Assembly: GCF_030848805.1 (NCBI RefSeq)
Contig: NC_092358.1
Span: 19,811,297 to 19,875,296, forward strand
From: Temnothorax longispinosus
Taxonomy: Eukaryota; Arthropoda; Insecta; Hymenoptera; Formicidae
Direction of reading: 5' to 3'
Length of the DNA: 64,000 nucleotides
Shown: positions 50,682 to 63,592 of the stretch, piece after piece
Numbering within the stretch: position 1 is the first letter of the stretch
Layout: each line of letters starts with the position of its first letter
Translations under genes and position numbers: made by a program
The notes under the pieces: model-generated
Seen by the model: only the letters and a program-made list of their open reading frames with translations
What the model was told of the DNA's origin: nothing
Databases searched by the model: none

Positions 50682-53600
50682 ATGTCGACTGATGTGGAGG
50701 AGCGATTTGATAACATAAAACATGCAGATAATGACTATAAATTGTACAGAGGCTTAGTACTTAAAAATCAAATGAAAATTCTTTTAATAAGCGATCCATC
50801 AACTGACATCAGTATTGCTGCAATGAACGTTAATATCGGTAATTGTATGTATATTATTTCTGTATTTTATGCATTAACTTGATGTTTCTAGCAATACTTA
50901 CCTATATAAATTTTCTTATATGAAATCATACTGTGCATAAATTATAAATTGTCACAAAAGAATATATCGTCAAAAGATAAATAACAATTTTGTTAGTTTA
51001 ATATACGAGTATTTAATATACTTTAATGTATTAATATTTAGGTCTTTGTAATTTAATCTGTAATTTGCTTAATAACATTATATATTTCCTGTATATCTAT
51101 AAATTCAATATTTTGATGTGCAGTTTATATATTCTCCTTATTCTTATAAGTCATTCTACACTATTAATATTATTTACATTTTCTTGTGGATAGATTTAGT
51201 TATATTTTGTAATTTTGCATATATGTATATATATATAATCACAGATTAATATTAACCCTTTCGGTACGGAGCGACCGGGACGCAAACGGCCCTCCAGTGG
51301 TTGAAGCGTCGATCCGCCGATACACACGATTTGGCCGACAGAGCTAGACACTCGACGTTCAAATATTATATGTAATAAAACTCAATAACAAGAACAATTT
51401 AAAAAATGTATTAACAGAAGCATTTCAAGTTAACATTTCAAGTTGCTCGGCCGCAGTGAGCAGCATGTGGGTGGACGGTGACTATAGTCACTGCTCGGCC
51501 GCAGTAAGCAGTATAATGGACAGTGATTATAGTCACTCTCCATACCGAAAGGGTTAATTAATGTTCCATATTATCAATTTCAAATATTATTTAACTAGAC
51601 ATAAAATATGTGTTACAGGCTACGATCGCGATCCCGATGACCTACCTGGATTAGCGCACCTTTGCGGGCATATGTTACCTATTATGGGAACGAAGGCATA
51701 TTTTAAACAAAATGATTACAATAAGTTCCTATCGCAGCATGGCGGTAGGAGCAATGCAAATGTGAACTTATACTTCACTAATTATTGGTTCAATATAATT
51801 CCGAGGAAGTTGAAAGAAGCTTTAGATCGATTTGCGCAGTTTTTCATAGCGCCTCTTTTTGAACAGACTTTGATAGAGAATGTGATAAAAGGAGCTATAC
51901 ATTCAAAATACAACGAAGAATTAACGGATGACAAATTTCGATTTATGGGATTAGAGAAATTTTCTATAAAACCAGATCATCCGTATTCAAAATTCATCTT
52001 AGGCAGTAAAGAGACATTAGACAACATTAACGTTAACGATAGGCTGGAAGGCTTTTATGAAAAATATTATTCTGCAAATATTATGTCGCTGTGTATTCTT
52101 GGTAAAGGTACGGCGATAATTTAGAACTGTTTATGATTAGAACATTTAAATGCTTTTTACACTGTTATGCATATATAAAAATATTTGAATTTTGGAATAA
52201 GTATTAGGGGAGAGTTGTCGGCAAATGTGTACCACTTAAGTAATTATTTATCATATTTCCTATTTGGTAGTGATTTGTACGCAAACAAACGTTAAAAATT
52301 ATAGCTTGATGTTTCAGACACCTATTATTACATGTTTGACCTTTCTCCAATAACAAATTAATTAATTAAAAATATAAGACTAATAAAAGAAATAATTAAC
52401 TACTACATATTTTACTAATAATTTATCAAAAAAGGATTAAGTACTTAATAATTAATAAATCACAATAATGAAAAGATAAGGACGTCACTGTCGTGTTAAC
52501 ATAATTTAAATTATGTCACGTAACGTAGAGATGCGCGCGCGTGAGTATACAGCACAAATTCCTAGATTGTACCGGCACGATATAAGAAAGGTACAATTCA
52601 GAAAACTTGGTAGATTTTATAAAAATATCGATTTAATCATTATAATAATTGCAAATATACATATGCAAAGGACGTAAAATGTTCGACTATTGTATGATTA
52701 CATTATTATTAGTTATATAAATTGATCAAAAATTTACATTAGTTGTATCTGAAATTTTTATATACATACGTTAGCACGTACAAAACAAGATATAATCCGT
52801 GCTCTGAATGTCATGTTAAATTGTTGTCTATATTACTCATTTCTCATTTATTTCACATTTTTGTTACTAAATGTTGCTTATATTAAGTAATAATATAATA
52901 AAATATTGATGAAGTACGAGTTAGGCGACACATACATTAGGTAAGCATTCGGCAACTCTCCCCTACTAAATGATAATAAATGACATTTTTATAATTAATG
53001 AATTAATGGACATTTTATTATAAGTTATTGTTTTAAATATCATATTATCTTATCTTCAAGAGAGAATCTTCAAGATAGAATCTTATCGTCAGTACATACA
53101 TAAGTAAGGAAGTAATGTGGAAATATTGGTGTTCATAAAATTGCTACATAAAATTTTAATTGTTTACTAAATTTGTTTTAATTAATATATTATTATTATT
53201 ATAATTAATATTTTTAACCTTTTGAGGCCACGCATCTCTTTTTAATACGCCCCCGGCCATCCTGGGGTGGTCGCCACTCAGACGGATTCAAAGTCTCATA
53301 ATTCCAATTAATGTGCAAAAATGTGTAAAAATTCATGAAACATCTTAAGAGTCTTGTTAAAAAAATATGCATGATGCAAAACCCGAAATGTACTCCCAAT
53401 TTTTATTAAAAAATCGAAAAGGAAAAATTTATTTGCAAAATGACTTATTTAATTTAAAAGTTCGTATTTTTTTAAGATTTGATATGAAGTAGCGCTCATT
53501 TAAGAAATTATCTAAAATGTGTTATTTTAAGGAAAAAAATATGTCTTATATGGGCGTTCCAAAAAACAATTACTTGGAGGATCAAAGTTGAGATTTTGGG

Positions 53601-56600
53601 TAGATAAAGCAAACGCGTATTTTCACATTTTAATTTATGTACTCCAAATTTAAAAATATCGGGTTTGGAAATTTGGTCGGGGTGGCCGCCACCCGGTGTA
53701 GCCTCAAAAGGTTAAAAAAAATCGACCAAAACGTGAAATAACTAATTGTAATAAAAGTAAAATATATTTCCAATACTATTTGTCTTTTTGAAAAAAATTA
53801 TACCTTTTGCTATAAACATATATAATAATTTTTTGTTACATATTTATTTAGCATATGTATGTTACATCAACGAATACATTTTTTATTTAGATGATTTAGA
53901 TGATCTCCAAAAAATGGTAGTAGAATGCTTTCGTAATGTAAATAACAAGAAAGTTGGACGTTCGTATTTTGGACACCCATCACTGAAAGATGAATACTCT
54001 GACACTATATTGTACTACGTTCCGATATGTGATTTCAAACAATTACGCATTTCGTTTTGTTTTTCTGAAAAGCTGTATAAAAACCGGATGGTAATATAAT
54101 ATACTTTCCCTTTGGCTTTGATGCTTTATACAATTTATACGAATATTTTATCTTAGTTTTCTTTATAAATATAATTATGGTAATTATGCAGAAAGACATA
54201 AGGACTCTTTCTCCAATTTCAATAATTTTAAAATATATTATCAAAGTCATTAGCTTATTAACGAAGTAACGTGTAACTAATAAATATAATATATATTTAA
54301 AAAGTTTTAGTCGGTGTGTCATTGTTTATCAACAAGTTATTAACAAAAAAAGTTTTAAAAATGTAACAGTTGTTTTCAGCAATGGAGGACATAATTTGCT
54401 AATATGTATGACAAAATAACACATGTATAAGTAGGAGAGAGGAGGCTTTGCCCCCCCCTCCACATCTCAGATTTTCCCTGTAGTAGCACACATATTATTA
54501 ACGCAAAATGGTTCCACATGAGTCTCCAACTTTCCACGCAAAGCGAGGCCGATGCGCGTTTCTGATACGCATAGAGAACAAAAAAAAAGAAAAATATAAG
54601 CTTCGGCAAAGTGTAAATTCATTTTTAAATGTATATAGTATCAAAAAATTACGTTTTACTCATAAATTTGTGTTGTTAATAAATTTTTAATAAACATCGC
54701 TAGTTAAAGCCTTTTAAAGATTGATGAAGCTAATGACCTTAATAATATATCTCAAAATTATTGAAATCAAAAAGTCGCCCTTATCTCTGCATAATTGCCA
54801 TTATCATAAAAAGTGTCCCAAGTTTTTTTTAAACAAACTTTAATAGAATGTTCTATGATCAAAAATATAAGAAAAAATGTTATATAAACGTAGGTCCTAC
54901 AATGCTTTATTACAGAGTTGTAGCAAAAATTAAAATTTCGTATGGAAGAAGTGACACGTCGTACATAAATGTTATGCCGTTAGATGATGTGGTAATTATT
55001 TGGCTTAGGGGAGAATCTCCTGCAATCTTGACCTTGACATTTATTATAGAGAGCTACATTTATAAGAGGCGGTGTTTTTAATTTTCGTAACAATCATGGT
55101 CATACGAGAATTCATATACTGTTCGAGAAACATACCTATTTAACGTCAATTGAACTGCAATATATGAATGGGCATGTACAACGATGTGCTAATTGACTTC
55201 CATTTCTTACGAGAACGTTTAAGTTCACATTATTTTTTGAACTTTCTTAGCAACAATTTAACGATTGCTTTCAAAGATATACTTTTGCTATTTCGCCAAC
55301 ACATGTGGATACATTTAGATGGATGTACATCTTGTATTGGTATGGGCAGGCAGCACTTTAAAATACAAACTTAAGTTAAATTGTTTCTTACATGTATATT
55401 TCATATTTTTGCTATAACTTTCTAATAAAGCATTTTAGGACCTAATGTTTATATAACATTTTTTTCTTATTTCTGCTCATAAAACGTACTACTAAAGTTT
55501 GTCCGCAAAAAATTGGGACATTCTGTATATATTAATTTATATAATACATATATGTATAAAATATACAGTTGTATTGTAAAATTTTATGTATATATATATA
55601 TATATATGTATATTGTATAATTGCGAAAGTTATAAAAATATGCTTATAAACTTTTCTCTCTACCTCTATTTCTTTCTTCTTTTCTCTGTCTCTCTCTAAT
55701 TGATTACACATAATTGTTTATTATTGTAGTACATATAATGAAACATCATTATGTCACATTTTAATTGAAGCTTATGTTTATTGTTTATTTGTTAACATAG
55801 CCTCTCGAATACATTGAGCATTTATTTAAACACGAAAGCGAAGGTTCATTATCATCGGCTTTAAAGGCCAGGGGTTGGTGTAACACTATAGTAGCTGGAA
55901 ATAATTTTGAAGATTCAGGCATACCTTTCTTTAGAGTTATAATTGCTTTAACTGAGGAAGGTATTAACCATGTAGAAAATATTGTTCAAATAATGTTCGA
56001 ATATATCAAAATGCTGAAGAAGAATGGACCGCAAGAATCGATCTATAAAGTAATTAGTGAAAAATAATATAATCTTTCGTAAAATGCTCGGCAGATTGTA
56101 GGATTGCAATTTGCTAGACACTTTGTACTTTAATATTATAATATTGTATATCACATATGGAGTTATGTGGAAATTTTACATTTATAGGAAATTCAGAAAA
56201 TGTCGGAAATAAATAATAGTTATAATGAGAACGTACACCGTTTGTCTCATAAGGACATATCTAGAATAGCCCGTCGGCTGCACGAGTGTCCCATGGAAGA
56301 AATCTTTTCGGAGCAACGTACATGGCAACCAGAATTGATCAAAGAGCTAATAGAAAAATATTTCACGCCGAAAAATATTAGAATTTACGTTGCCTCAAAA
56401 ACGTACGAAAGTCCAGATAATGAAACGGAGCAATGGTATGGCGTTAAATATAAAAAAGAAGATATATCCCAGAAAACAATGAAAAGTTGGAAACACGTTG
56501 GCCTTAGCCCGGATCTGAAATTTCCTCCTGAAAATAAATTTATACCGAAGAAGTTGGATATCAAGATTATCGTAAGTAAAATTATCATTTTTCGCAATAT

Positions 56601-56785
56601 TAATCCTTGAAAACCACTTCGTGATATTAACAATAAGCAAAATCTCCATGAAGCATAAACCATGTCATGAAACTTGATATAAAATATAAAATGTTAATGT
56701 AGTTTATAATAAATTCTATTTTTAAGCATATTTTTTATATAATAAAAATAATTATGGTGTATTGTTAAAAAAGATATATACATGT

Positions 56786-56830
<45 letters not shown>

Positions 56831-56849
56831 TGTGTGTGTGTGTGTGTGT

Positions 56850-56880
<31 letters not shown>

Positions 56881-59800
56881 TATTATAATATATATATACC
56901 ATAATTATTTTATTATATAAAAATATGCTAAAAATAGAATTTATTATGGCCTGATATATATATGTATATATATATATAATATATATATATATATTATATA
57001 TATATATATATCTGCATTAACTTTATAAAAACAATAAACGCTGAGTTTTAGAGATTAATTTACATAACATACAGTCAAAAGACTGTAATACAAATAAGAA
57101 AATTGTAATGCAAAAAATGTTTTACACATGCTCACTTTTGCATACGGAATTGTCTTTTGCCTTAATGGACCACCAATTTTGATGTCATATTTGTTGTATT
57201 CTACACATATTAACAGGTGAAACTTTATAGGTACCATGGTTTATTCCTATTATTGTACGGGATACATCGTTTGTAAGAGTTTGGCATAAAAAGGATGATA
57301 AATTTTTTGTACCGAAAGCGACGATGATCTTTGACTTCGTTAGGTATGAGATAAGTGTGGTTGCAAAAAATACATTGTTGGTCTAATCAAATATGGAATA
57401 TTGAGATGACTTTAAATTAGAATTTGAGGTATTCTAGCAACTTATACAAACTGCCATTGTGAATTAATTTATTTAATTATTATAATAATGAGATTAATAT
57501 ACATATATATTAATATACGTACTAAATAAATTTAAAATAATAAATTAATTACCTCTAAAATGTTATCATTAATAAGATGAATCTAAATTTTTACATTTAT
57601 ATATCTCTGAATGCCGTTATTTCACACATAAAATACCTCCTTAGTTCAAGAATATAAATTAAAATGGTGCTATAATCTCTTCTCATGTAATGGACAGAAA
57701 ATGTTTTTTATAATTACAAACAACGTTCGTGTTGTCGTTAATTTATAGTCCATTCGCCTACATGGATCCTTTCAGTTCAAATTTGACTCAAATGTTTGTT
57801 TGCCTACTTCGTGAGTCTCTTAAAAAATATACATATATAGCTAATTTAGCTGGTATAAAATGGCAAATTACTGGTACAAAATATGGAATAAATGTAAGTA
57901 TATATATATATAATAACATTAATAAAATATTGTATATTATTTAAATAGATTTATTCAAATAAATTATTATTTAACTTGTTAATGTTATTAATAATGTTTA
58001 AACATATATCTACTTTTTAATGTACATCGAATATTACTTATTTAGGATTCAGATTTCATTTCTTATTAATAATTATTCGTAAATATGACCAGTTATATTT
58101 CTGTAATGTCCTAATAAAGTTTACGGAATGTTTTATAAATGATTAATTTAATGTTTTATATAAAAGCATTGTATAATCCAAAAGAAAACAAATCATTTTA
58201 TAGCTTGTAATAGATGGTTACGACGAAATGCAACGTGTTCTGTTAGAAAAAACCTTGGACCAAATGATAAATTTGGAGATTGATCCGATGTGGTTTAAAA
58301 TCCTAAAAGAATGTGTATGTATAATCAATGTAGTCAATTTCATTAATTTAATTAAACATTAAATTTATCTGAAATGACTTACAGAATATCAAGTACTTCG
58401 AAAATCACGATATGCATTATATTGTAACACAGAGAATTATCTTGAAATGCTGTTGACAGAACAACATTGGCTTAATGATGAATTATTGAAATCTACTGCT
58501 CGTAAGTGTAAAAGAATATTAATATTTTTCTGTTTAAAATCATTTTTCTTGTTTCTTCAAAATCGTTTTTAGTCCTTAGCACGATTAAAGCACTTATTAA
58601 TAACATATTAAAATATTTGTGATGTATAGATCTAAGTGACAATGACCTCAAGGATGAACTCAAGCTCTTTATACGAAAGTTATTCAGCCAAATGCATATA
58701 GAGTGCTTAATATATGGTAACGTGTCTGAAGAGGAAGCTACAGTTATAGGTGTACTAATTGAGTCTAAATTAATAAAAGCTAGAATGCCTCACATGATAC
58801 CTTTGTTGCAAAAGCAATTAGTATTGTATCGTGAAATTAAATTAGAAAAAGGTAAGCTCGACACGACCAAATCCTATTTATAATAATTTAAAAGAATTTA
58901 TATGCTTAAAGAATTTCAATTTATTTTATGGAACAGTTTTAATATAAATATTTTATTGTTTTTTCTAATGGTCTTTAGCTGTTATTAGGATTATTATGAG
59001 GATAAATGAAAAAAAAAGAAAAAACAAATTATTTCAATTCATATAGAACATAGATATTTAAAAATATAAGGAAAAATATTTTTACAACACCTCCACGGAA
59101 AGTTCGACTTTCTATGCCTGTAAAGAGGGGCAAAAGCGGCCAATTTCACGCCAGGGTGGCATAGCGGGCGGAAAGTAACCACTTTCCTCCCTAAGGCGGA
59201 AAGTGATCACTTTCGTCCCGCTAAACAGGGACGAAAATGGTCACTTTCCTCCCTAATAGGGCGGAAAGTAACCACCAAAGTGGTTACTTTCCGCCCTAGA
59301 GAGGAAAGTAAGTCCTGGCTTGAAATTGACCACTCTCGCCTCTCTCTAGGCATGGAAGTCGAACTTTACGTAAAGGTATTGTGAAAAATATCATGTGCAC
59401 CTCGGTGCGAGAGCTTTTTCAGACTCGTGTGATTTGCCGCCCTCGTCGCCTTCGGCTAGGGCGGCAAACTTCACACTCGTCTGAAAAACGCTATTTTCGC
59501 CCTCTTGGTGCACAATATACTATTATTATTAATGTTATTTTATCAGAATTACAAATTGTTCCAGAAATTTAACATTAGCTTTTTAGTGAGTTAATATTTT
59601 TTATGTCACACGTGCATGGAAAGTGGCCCATTACGCACGCGACGCGCGCGTGATAGGCCACTTTCCACGCACTTGCAACATAAAATAGGGTATGCAACAC
59701 GTGCGTGAAGTTGAAAGTTTCCGGGTGCGGTGACCGCACTCGCCTTCGGCTCGTGCGTCAACTCCGCACCCGTGAATTTTCATCTTCCAGCACTTATTGC

Positions 59801-60940
59801 ACAAATAACTATTATATGACATAGCACGTAAAATGTTGTGTATTGATGTATAATTACTGTAGGTTGCTACGTTCTATTTGAAAAGGAAAATAAAGTGCTG
59901 AAAACTTCTAGTACCATAGTGTACTACGAAACTGGTCTACAATCGAAAGGGATGCTTTCATTGCTTTTAAATCAAATTATTAAGCAGCATTGCGTCGATT
60001 TTTTAAAGACCACGAAGAAATTAGGCTATACAGTATTTAGTGAGATATGTAGAATAATGAACGGAACCCAATATTTGAAAATCTTTGTGCGAGGTGACCA
60101 TCCCTCGGAATATGTCGAAGAACAAATCGATTTATTTATGGACTCTATGCTTGTAAGTATAATAAGATCTTATACAACAACATGTTTTTTTTTAATTTTT
60201 CACGCAATATTCTAATATTATTGAATCAATTCATCACTCCAATTGTTATGTGACTTAGTAATTGGAGCATATTTCTATTAAAATATCGTTAACACCACTA
60301 TAACAACATTTCAGAATCATATATCTTCTCTGTCAGAAGAGCAATTTGGCAAACACAAGGAAAGTCTAAAGTTGTACTTGCATTTGACGGCACCCAACAC
60401 GATTTCTAGTCAAGGCTCTTTATATTGGGAAGAAATTGAAAGACAAGAATATAATTTCAATCGAGTAAATACTGAAGTACCTTACTTAAATGAAATAACA
60501 AAGCAACAATTACTGCAATTCTTTACGGTAACCACTTATTTTTATAAGCGGACTATATCATTTAATGAAAAAGAAAAGGTTTTATAGAGAAAAACAAATG
60601 GAAAATTTAATTCTTTTTATATGACGTACAATTTGTGAGAGAAGTGATTTTAATAGATAATAAATTAATTATATTTTTTAAACATAATCTCCATTAGGAA
60701 AATATACTTAGCAAGTTGACTCGACGTAAGTTATCAGTACATGTGATGCCTACGGCTATGGCAAAGGAAAAGAATTTGCCTGATACATCTAGAAGAATTA
60801 CCGTTACTTCATCTAATAATGAAATTAAGAAATTTGACAATTTAATGTCATTTAAGCTAAGTCAAAGTTTATATCCTTTACTAAAACCAATCGACAAGAA
60901 TGTTGTCAGAAAGGGTATAAGATGCTCTTCTAAGATGTAA
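50682..60940 (+). CDS. IDE-like M16A protein, gene D, catalytically degenerate
   Basis: Exons are: 1 50645-50838 (ATG 50682), 2 51619-52107, 3 53891-54090, 4 55801-56049, 5 56188-56571, 6 57231-57343, 7 57749-57893, 8 58204-58314, 9 58385-58501, 10 58630-58851, 11 59863-60152, 12 60315-60527, 13 60698-60940. The protein would be IDE-length, but the zinc motif is H-L-C-G-H (catalytic Glu to Gly), and the downstream ligand Glu is Lys in H-S-K. Zinc binding and catalysis are therefore not expected. The exon 11 substrate Arg is Lys (LK..LGY). Exon 9 is five bases longer than in B and C before the NYLEML segment, which breaks the frame unless a different splice pair is used. The C-terminus ends SSKM, a PTS1-type signal. 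It is either a pseudoenzyme or a young pseudogene. Confidence 0.7.
51252..51557. mobile_element. MITE family 1, unit D copy
   Basis: TTAA at both ends, with termini CCCTTTCGGTACGG and CATACCGAAAGGG, at the same intron 1 site as in A, B and C. Confidence 0.85.
52204..52966. mobile_element. TIR element with AGGGGAGAGTTG ends, unit D
   Basis: The best-preserved termini of the family: TAGGGGAGAGTTG at left and GGCAACTCTCCCCTA at right. It is shorter than in B and C and lacks the internal hairpin region. Confidence 0.7.
53214..53714. mobile_element. MITE family 4 without nested insert, unit D
   Basis: TTAA-bounded, about 500 bp. Where B and C carry a retroposon, D reads CACCCGGTGTAGCCTC without interruption, which is the empty site. 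Confidence 0.8.
54845..55370 (+). pseudogene. Unidentified coding-like fragment in intron 3, unit D
   Basis: Longest open version of the intron 3 fragment: 77 codons at 54848-55081, plus a second 68-codon open stretch at 55168-55374 in another frame. No domain was recognised. Its retention in three units could simply reflect recent duplication. Confidence 0.35.
56786..57012. repeat. GT and TA microsatellite block, intron 5 of D
   Basis: A (GT)n run at about 56787-56848 is followed by interrupted (TA)n tracts, with a short inverted duplicate of nearby intron sequence between them (56900-56955). Self-complementary and prone to slippage. Confidence 0.8.
59085..59380. mobile_element. MITE with ~65-bp TIRs and internal hairpins, intron 10 of D
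   Basis: Left end GGAAAGTTCGACTTTCTATG and right end CATGGAAGTCGAACTTTACG are parts of roughly 65-base inverted repeats. The interior is a set of alternating-orientation repeats of GGCGGAAAGTAACCACTTTC type. B and C lack the insertion. Confidence 0.65.
59388..59515. mobile_element. GC-rich palindromic element, intron 10 of D
   Basis: Long hairpin: TTTTTCAGACTCGTGTG and its complement CACACTCGTCTGAAAAA enclose a GC-rich core with CGCCTTCGGC at the tip. Outer ends GTGCACC and GGTGCAC are also inverted. Absent from B and C. Confidence 0.6.
59602..59808. mobile_element. Double-hairpin insertion, intron 10 of D
   Basis: Two consecutive hairpins: one with GTGGAAAGTGGCC-like arms (GGAAAGTGGCCC / GGCCACTTTCC) around CGCGACGCGCGCG, and one with GGGTGCGG / CCGCACCC arms around CTCGCCTTCGGCTCG. 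B and C read straight through this site near 31590 and 46188. Confidence 0.55.
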
Positions 60941-63592
60941 GAAGAAATGATATAATAATGGTTTTGGTTTGTTATCATGTATTTCGTTATTTCTTCAAAG
61001 AGAAGCTAGCTTTTAATTCTTTCGCTTTCTTTCTCTCTCTTTTAGTGTATTACGATATTTTTCTGTATCAAATCTCGTTCATGCGTAAAACAGTAATATA
61101 ATTCTATGTATTCCATGAAATTGAAATCGTTGTGTATTAGATAAGTAAGAAATAATGTATAATTTATACACATTATTAAATACTGCGATATGCAAAAAGT
61201 CATTTTTTTTAAATATATCATCGTTCGTTATATCATTATCTTCGTTTTATCTTTATTATATTAATATTCTTAAATAGTCTATTATCTATGAAATCATATT
61301 ATTTAACCATTTAATGTTATGTAACTTTTAATTTGCACAATAAAAGTATTTTGAAATATTAAATAACCTTATAATAACTGTATTCACATTTGAGATAACC
61401 AGAAGGAATGTAACCCTCAAATGTAATAAAATTGTGCTACGTCCCTCATATTTGAACAAATACATAAGTTATTAACGTATTTATACAAATATATAATATT
61501 TCTCTTTATTAATTATACATTACACTATTATCAGATTTAAATTGTCATTCTATATGTGAATTAAGGTATTCTAATTATTCTATATATTCTTATACAAAAT
61601 CAAAAATGTGCACAATAAAAATCGTTAGCCATAAGAACGCTACGCAATATCGATTCTCGCGTAAAAAAAGTGAATTATTATTTCCCAGTTAGGGCTGTCA
61701 GAGTTTTACATTAATCGAAATAAAGAGGAGGAAAGAAAGAAAAAGGGAGAAAGAGAGGAAGGAAGAGGGAGACATAGAAATAAAGAGCACAAAGTGTCTG
61801 GCGTAGGTGATTTTATATTAAAAATACATGCGTTTGGGAGTTTGGGAACTACGGTCGAAACCAGACTTGCTAGACAAGAGTTTAAGCTGTCAACCTTCTT
61901 GTTTCTATATTACATGTTACATATCTTATTTATTTCTGTATTTTTAAACAGAACTGTATTTCAATACAGTATGTAATTAGTGCAAAATATTATTTTTTTC
62001 TATTTAAATTGAACCTATTGCATAATTATACGTGCCATCATTAATCTCTTTCCTGAGTTATTCTTTACAATTTGAATTTCAAGCATTGTTTGAGAAACCG
62101 GAAACAAATGTGTCTAATTAATTTTCTATTAAAAATTAATAACTCATTCTTGATAAGTTCCCCCGTTCTCATTCAGAATTAGCGCGTCACTGCCAGAGGG
62201 CTCGCGCTGATCCCTCTGAGCCACAAAATACTTCGGCCGCAAAGATAAATTCTTTGCCTTGAGCCTAATATCGGCAATTCATTATTGAGAATCCTCTGGA
62301 AGGTCGAGTAAACAAAAGCGCGCAGGTAAGATCGCGACCCGCAATTTACAGTCACGTAGTAACGACAGTAGCGCGTAACAGTTCGCAGTAGAGAATCTTT
62401 TTCCACTTCGCTTTCGCTGATTGTGAGCCTACAGAGTCCGTGTGTTTCGTACGTTCGATCTGACAGATCTTCCGATTGAACTATCATTGCTGTAATAATT
62501 CCACCGGTCTTTGAAATCCAGCCACCGCTCAGTATAGTGTACCGCGAATAGACCGTAAGTTTTAAAAAACATTTCTTCTTATTTACTTCTGCACTTGCAT
62601 TTCCTATCTGTCACCGCAAAATCGCGCGCGACCTTAATCGCATATATGCAATAATAAAAATCAAATATTAAAATTTAGGAACCATTAATGAAGGCCGGTG
62701 CTTGCCGTTAGCGTTTATTTTTATAAAAAACAAAAAATATTATACTTGCTTGAAACGTTTCAGATAAAATTTTCTCTATTTTTAGAAAGATCGGCCATTG
62801 TGAAACTTGCTGGCATTACTGTGCAACATTTTCATGTTTTATGTAACATTTGATATTATTGATATCTTATTTTATGACTCAATGTCAGAAATTTTCCGAA
62901 AAAGACTGTTCAAAATCAAACCCTCTTTCTCTATGGCGTTTAATGAAAATCTCGCCTTAAAATATTGATAAATCTGTCCTACAAATTTGTATAGTTTTCG
63001 CGACGTTAAACGGCGTGAATAATATTCTAAAATCTAACAGCTTAATTTCGCTTCGGGAATAGACGGCATTTTTCCCCAAAAAAAGAAAAACAATGCCTCG
63101 TTTTTGCCTGTGTCATGCAGACTCACTATACTTGGTCTCGGGGACTCAGTGCCAGGTAAACATTAGGGGCAAAGCAAAGGGTCGCTATACAACAACAGCT
63201 GATCGGTTGTCGACTCCGAGATCAGCCGAGTCGTTAACACTTGGAAAATTAACTGATATCTTGGGCTGTCGACAACCAATTGGCCCGGTAAATTTTTTGG
63301 CTCGTTGATGGGGGTCTGATGTTTCAGAAACTTCCGAAATTCGCGAATATAAAACCCCGGATCTTCGCGCGCGGGCTCGCACTCGACCTCCAGCCTTTAG
63401 TTGCGACAGTGTGTGATTCTCTTGCGTTCCGAAAAAGATTACGTGTCTTTTCGTTCACTCGGCGATTTTCAAAAGAGACTTTCGCGGCTAGCGACAAGTA
63501 GATATTCTCACAGGTTTAAAGTAGGTGACTTGCGGAATCGAACATTATTCCATCGGCGGAAGCGCGATTGCTTTCCGCCGCTCGCTTGTTAA
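60941..63592. other. Upstream spacer of a fifth unit (E)
   Basis: 3' flank of D followed by the same spacer modules as in the other units: GA tract 61720-61790, conserved block about 61797-61890, CpG block from 62173 (without the CCAAT segment), arginine-rich ORF from 63319. Exon 1 of a further gene would be expected about 700 bases beyond the point where homology stops. Confidence 0.75.
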
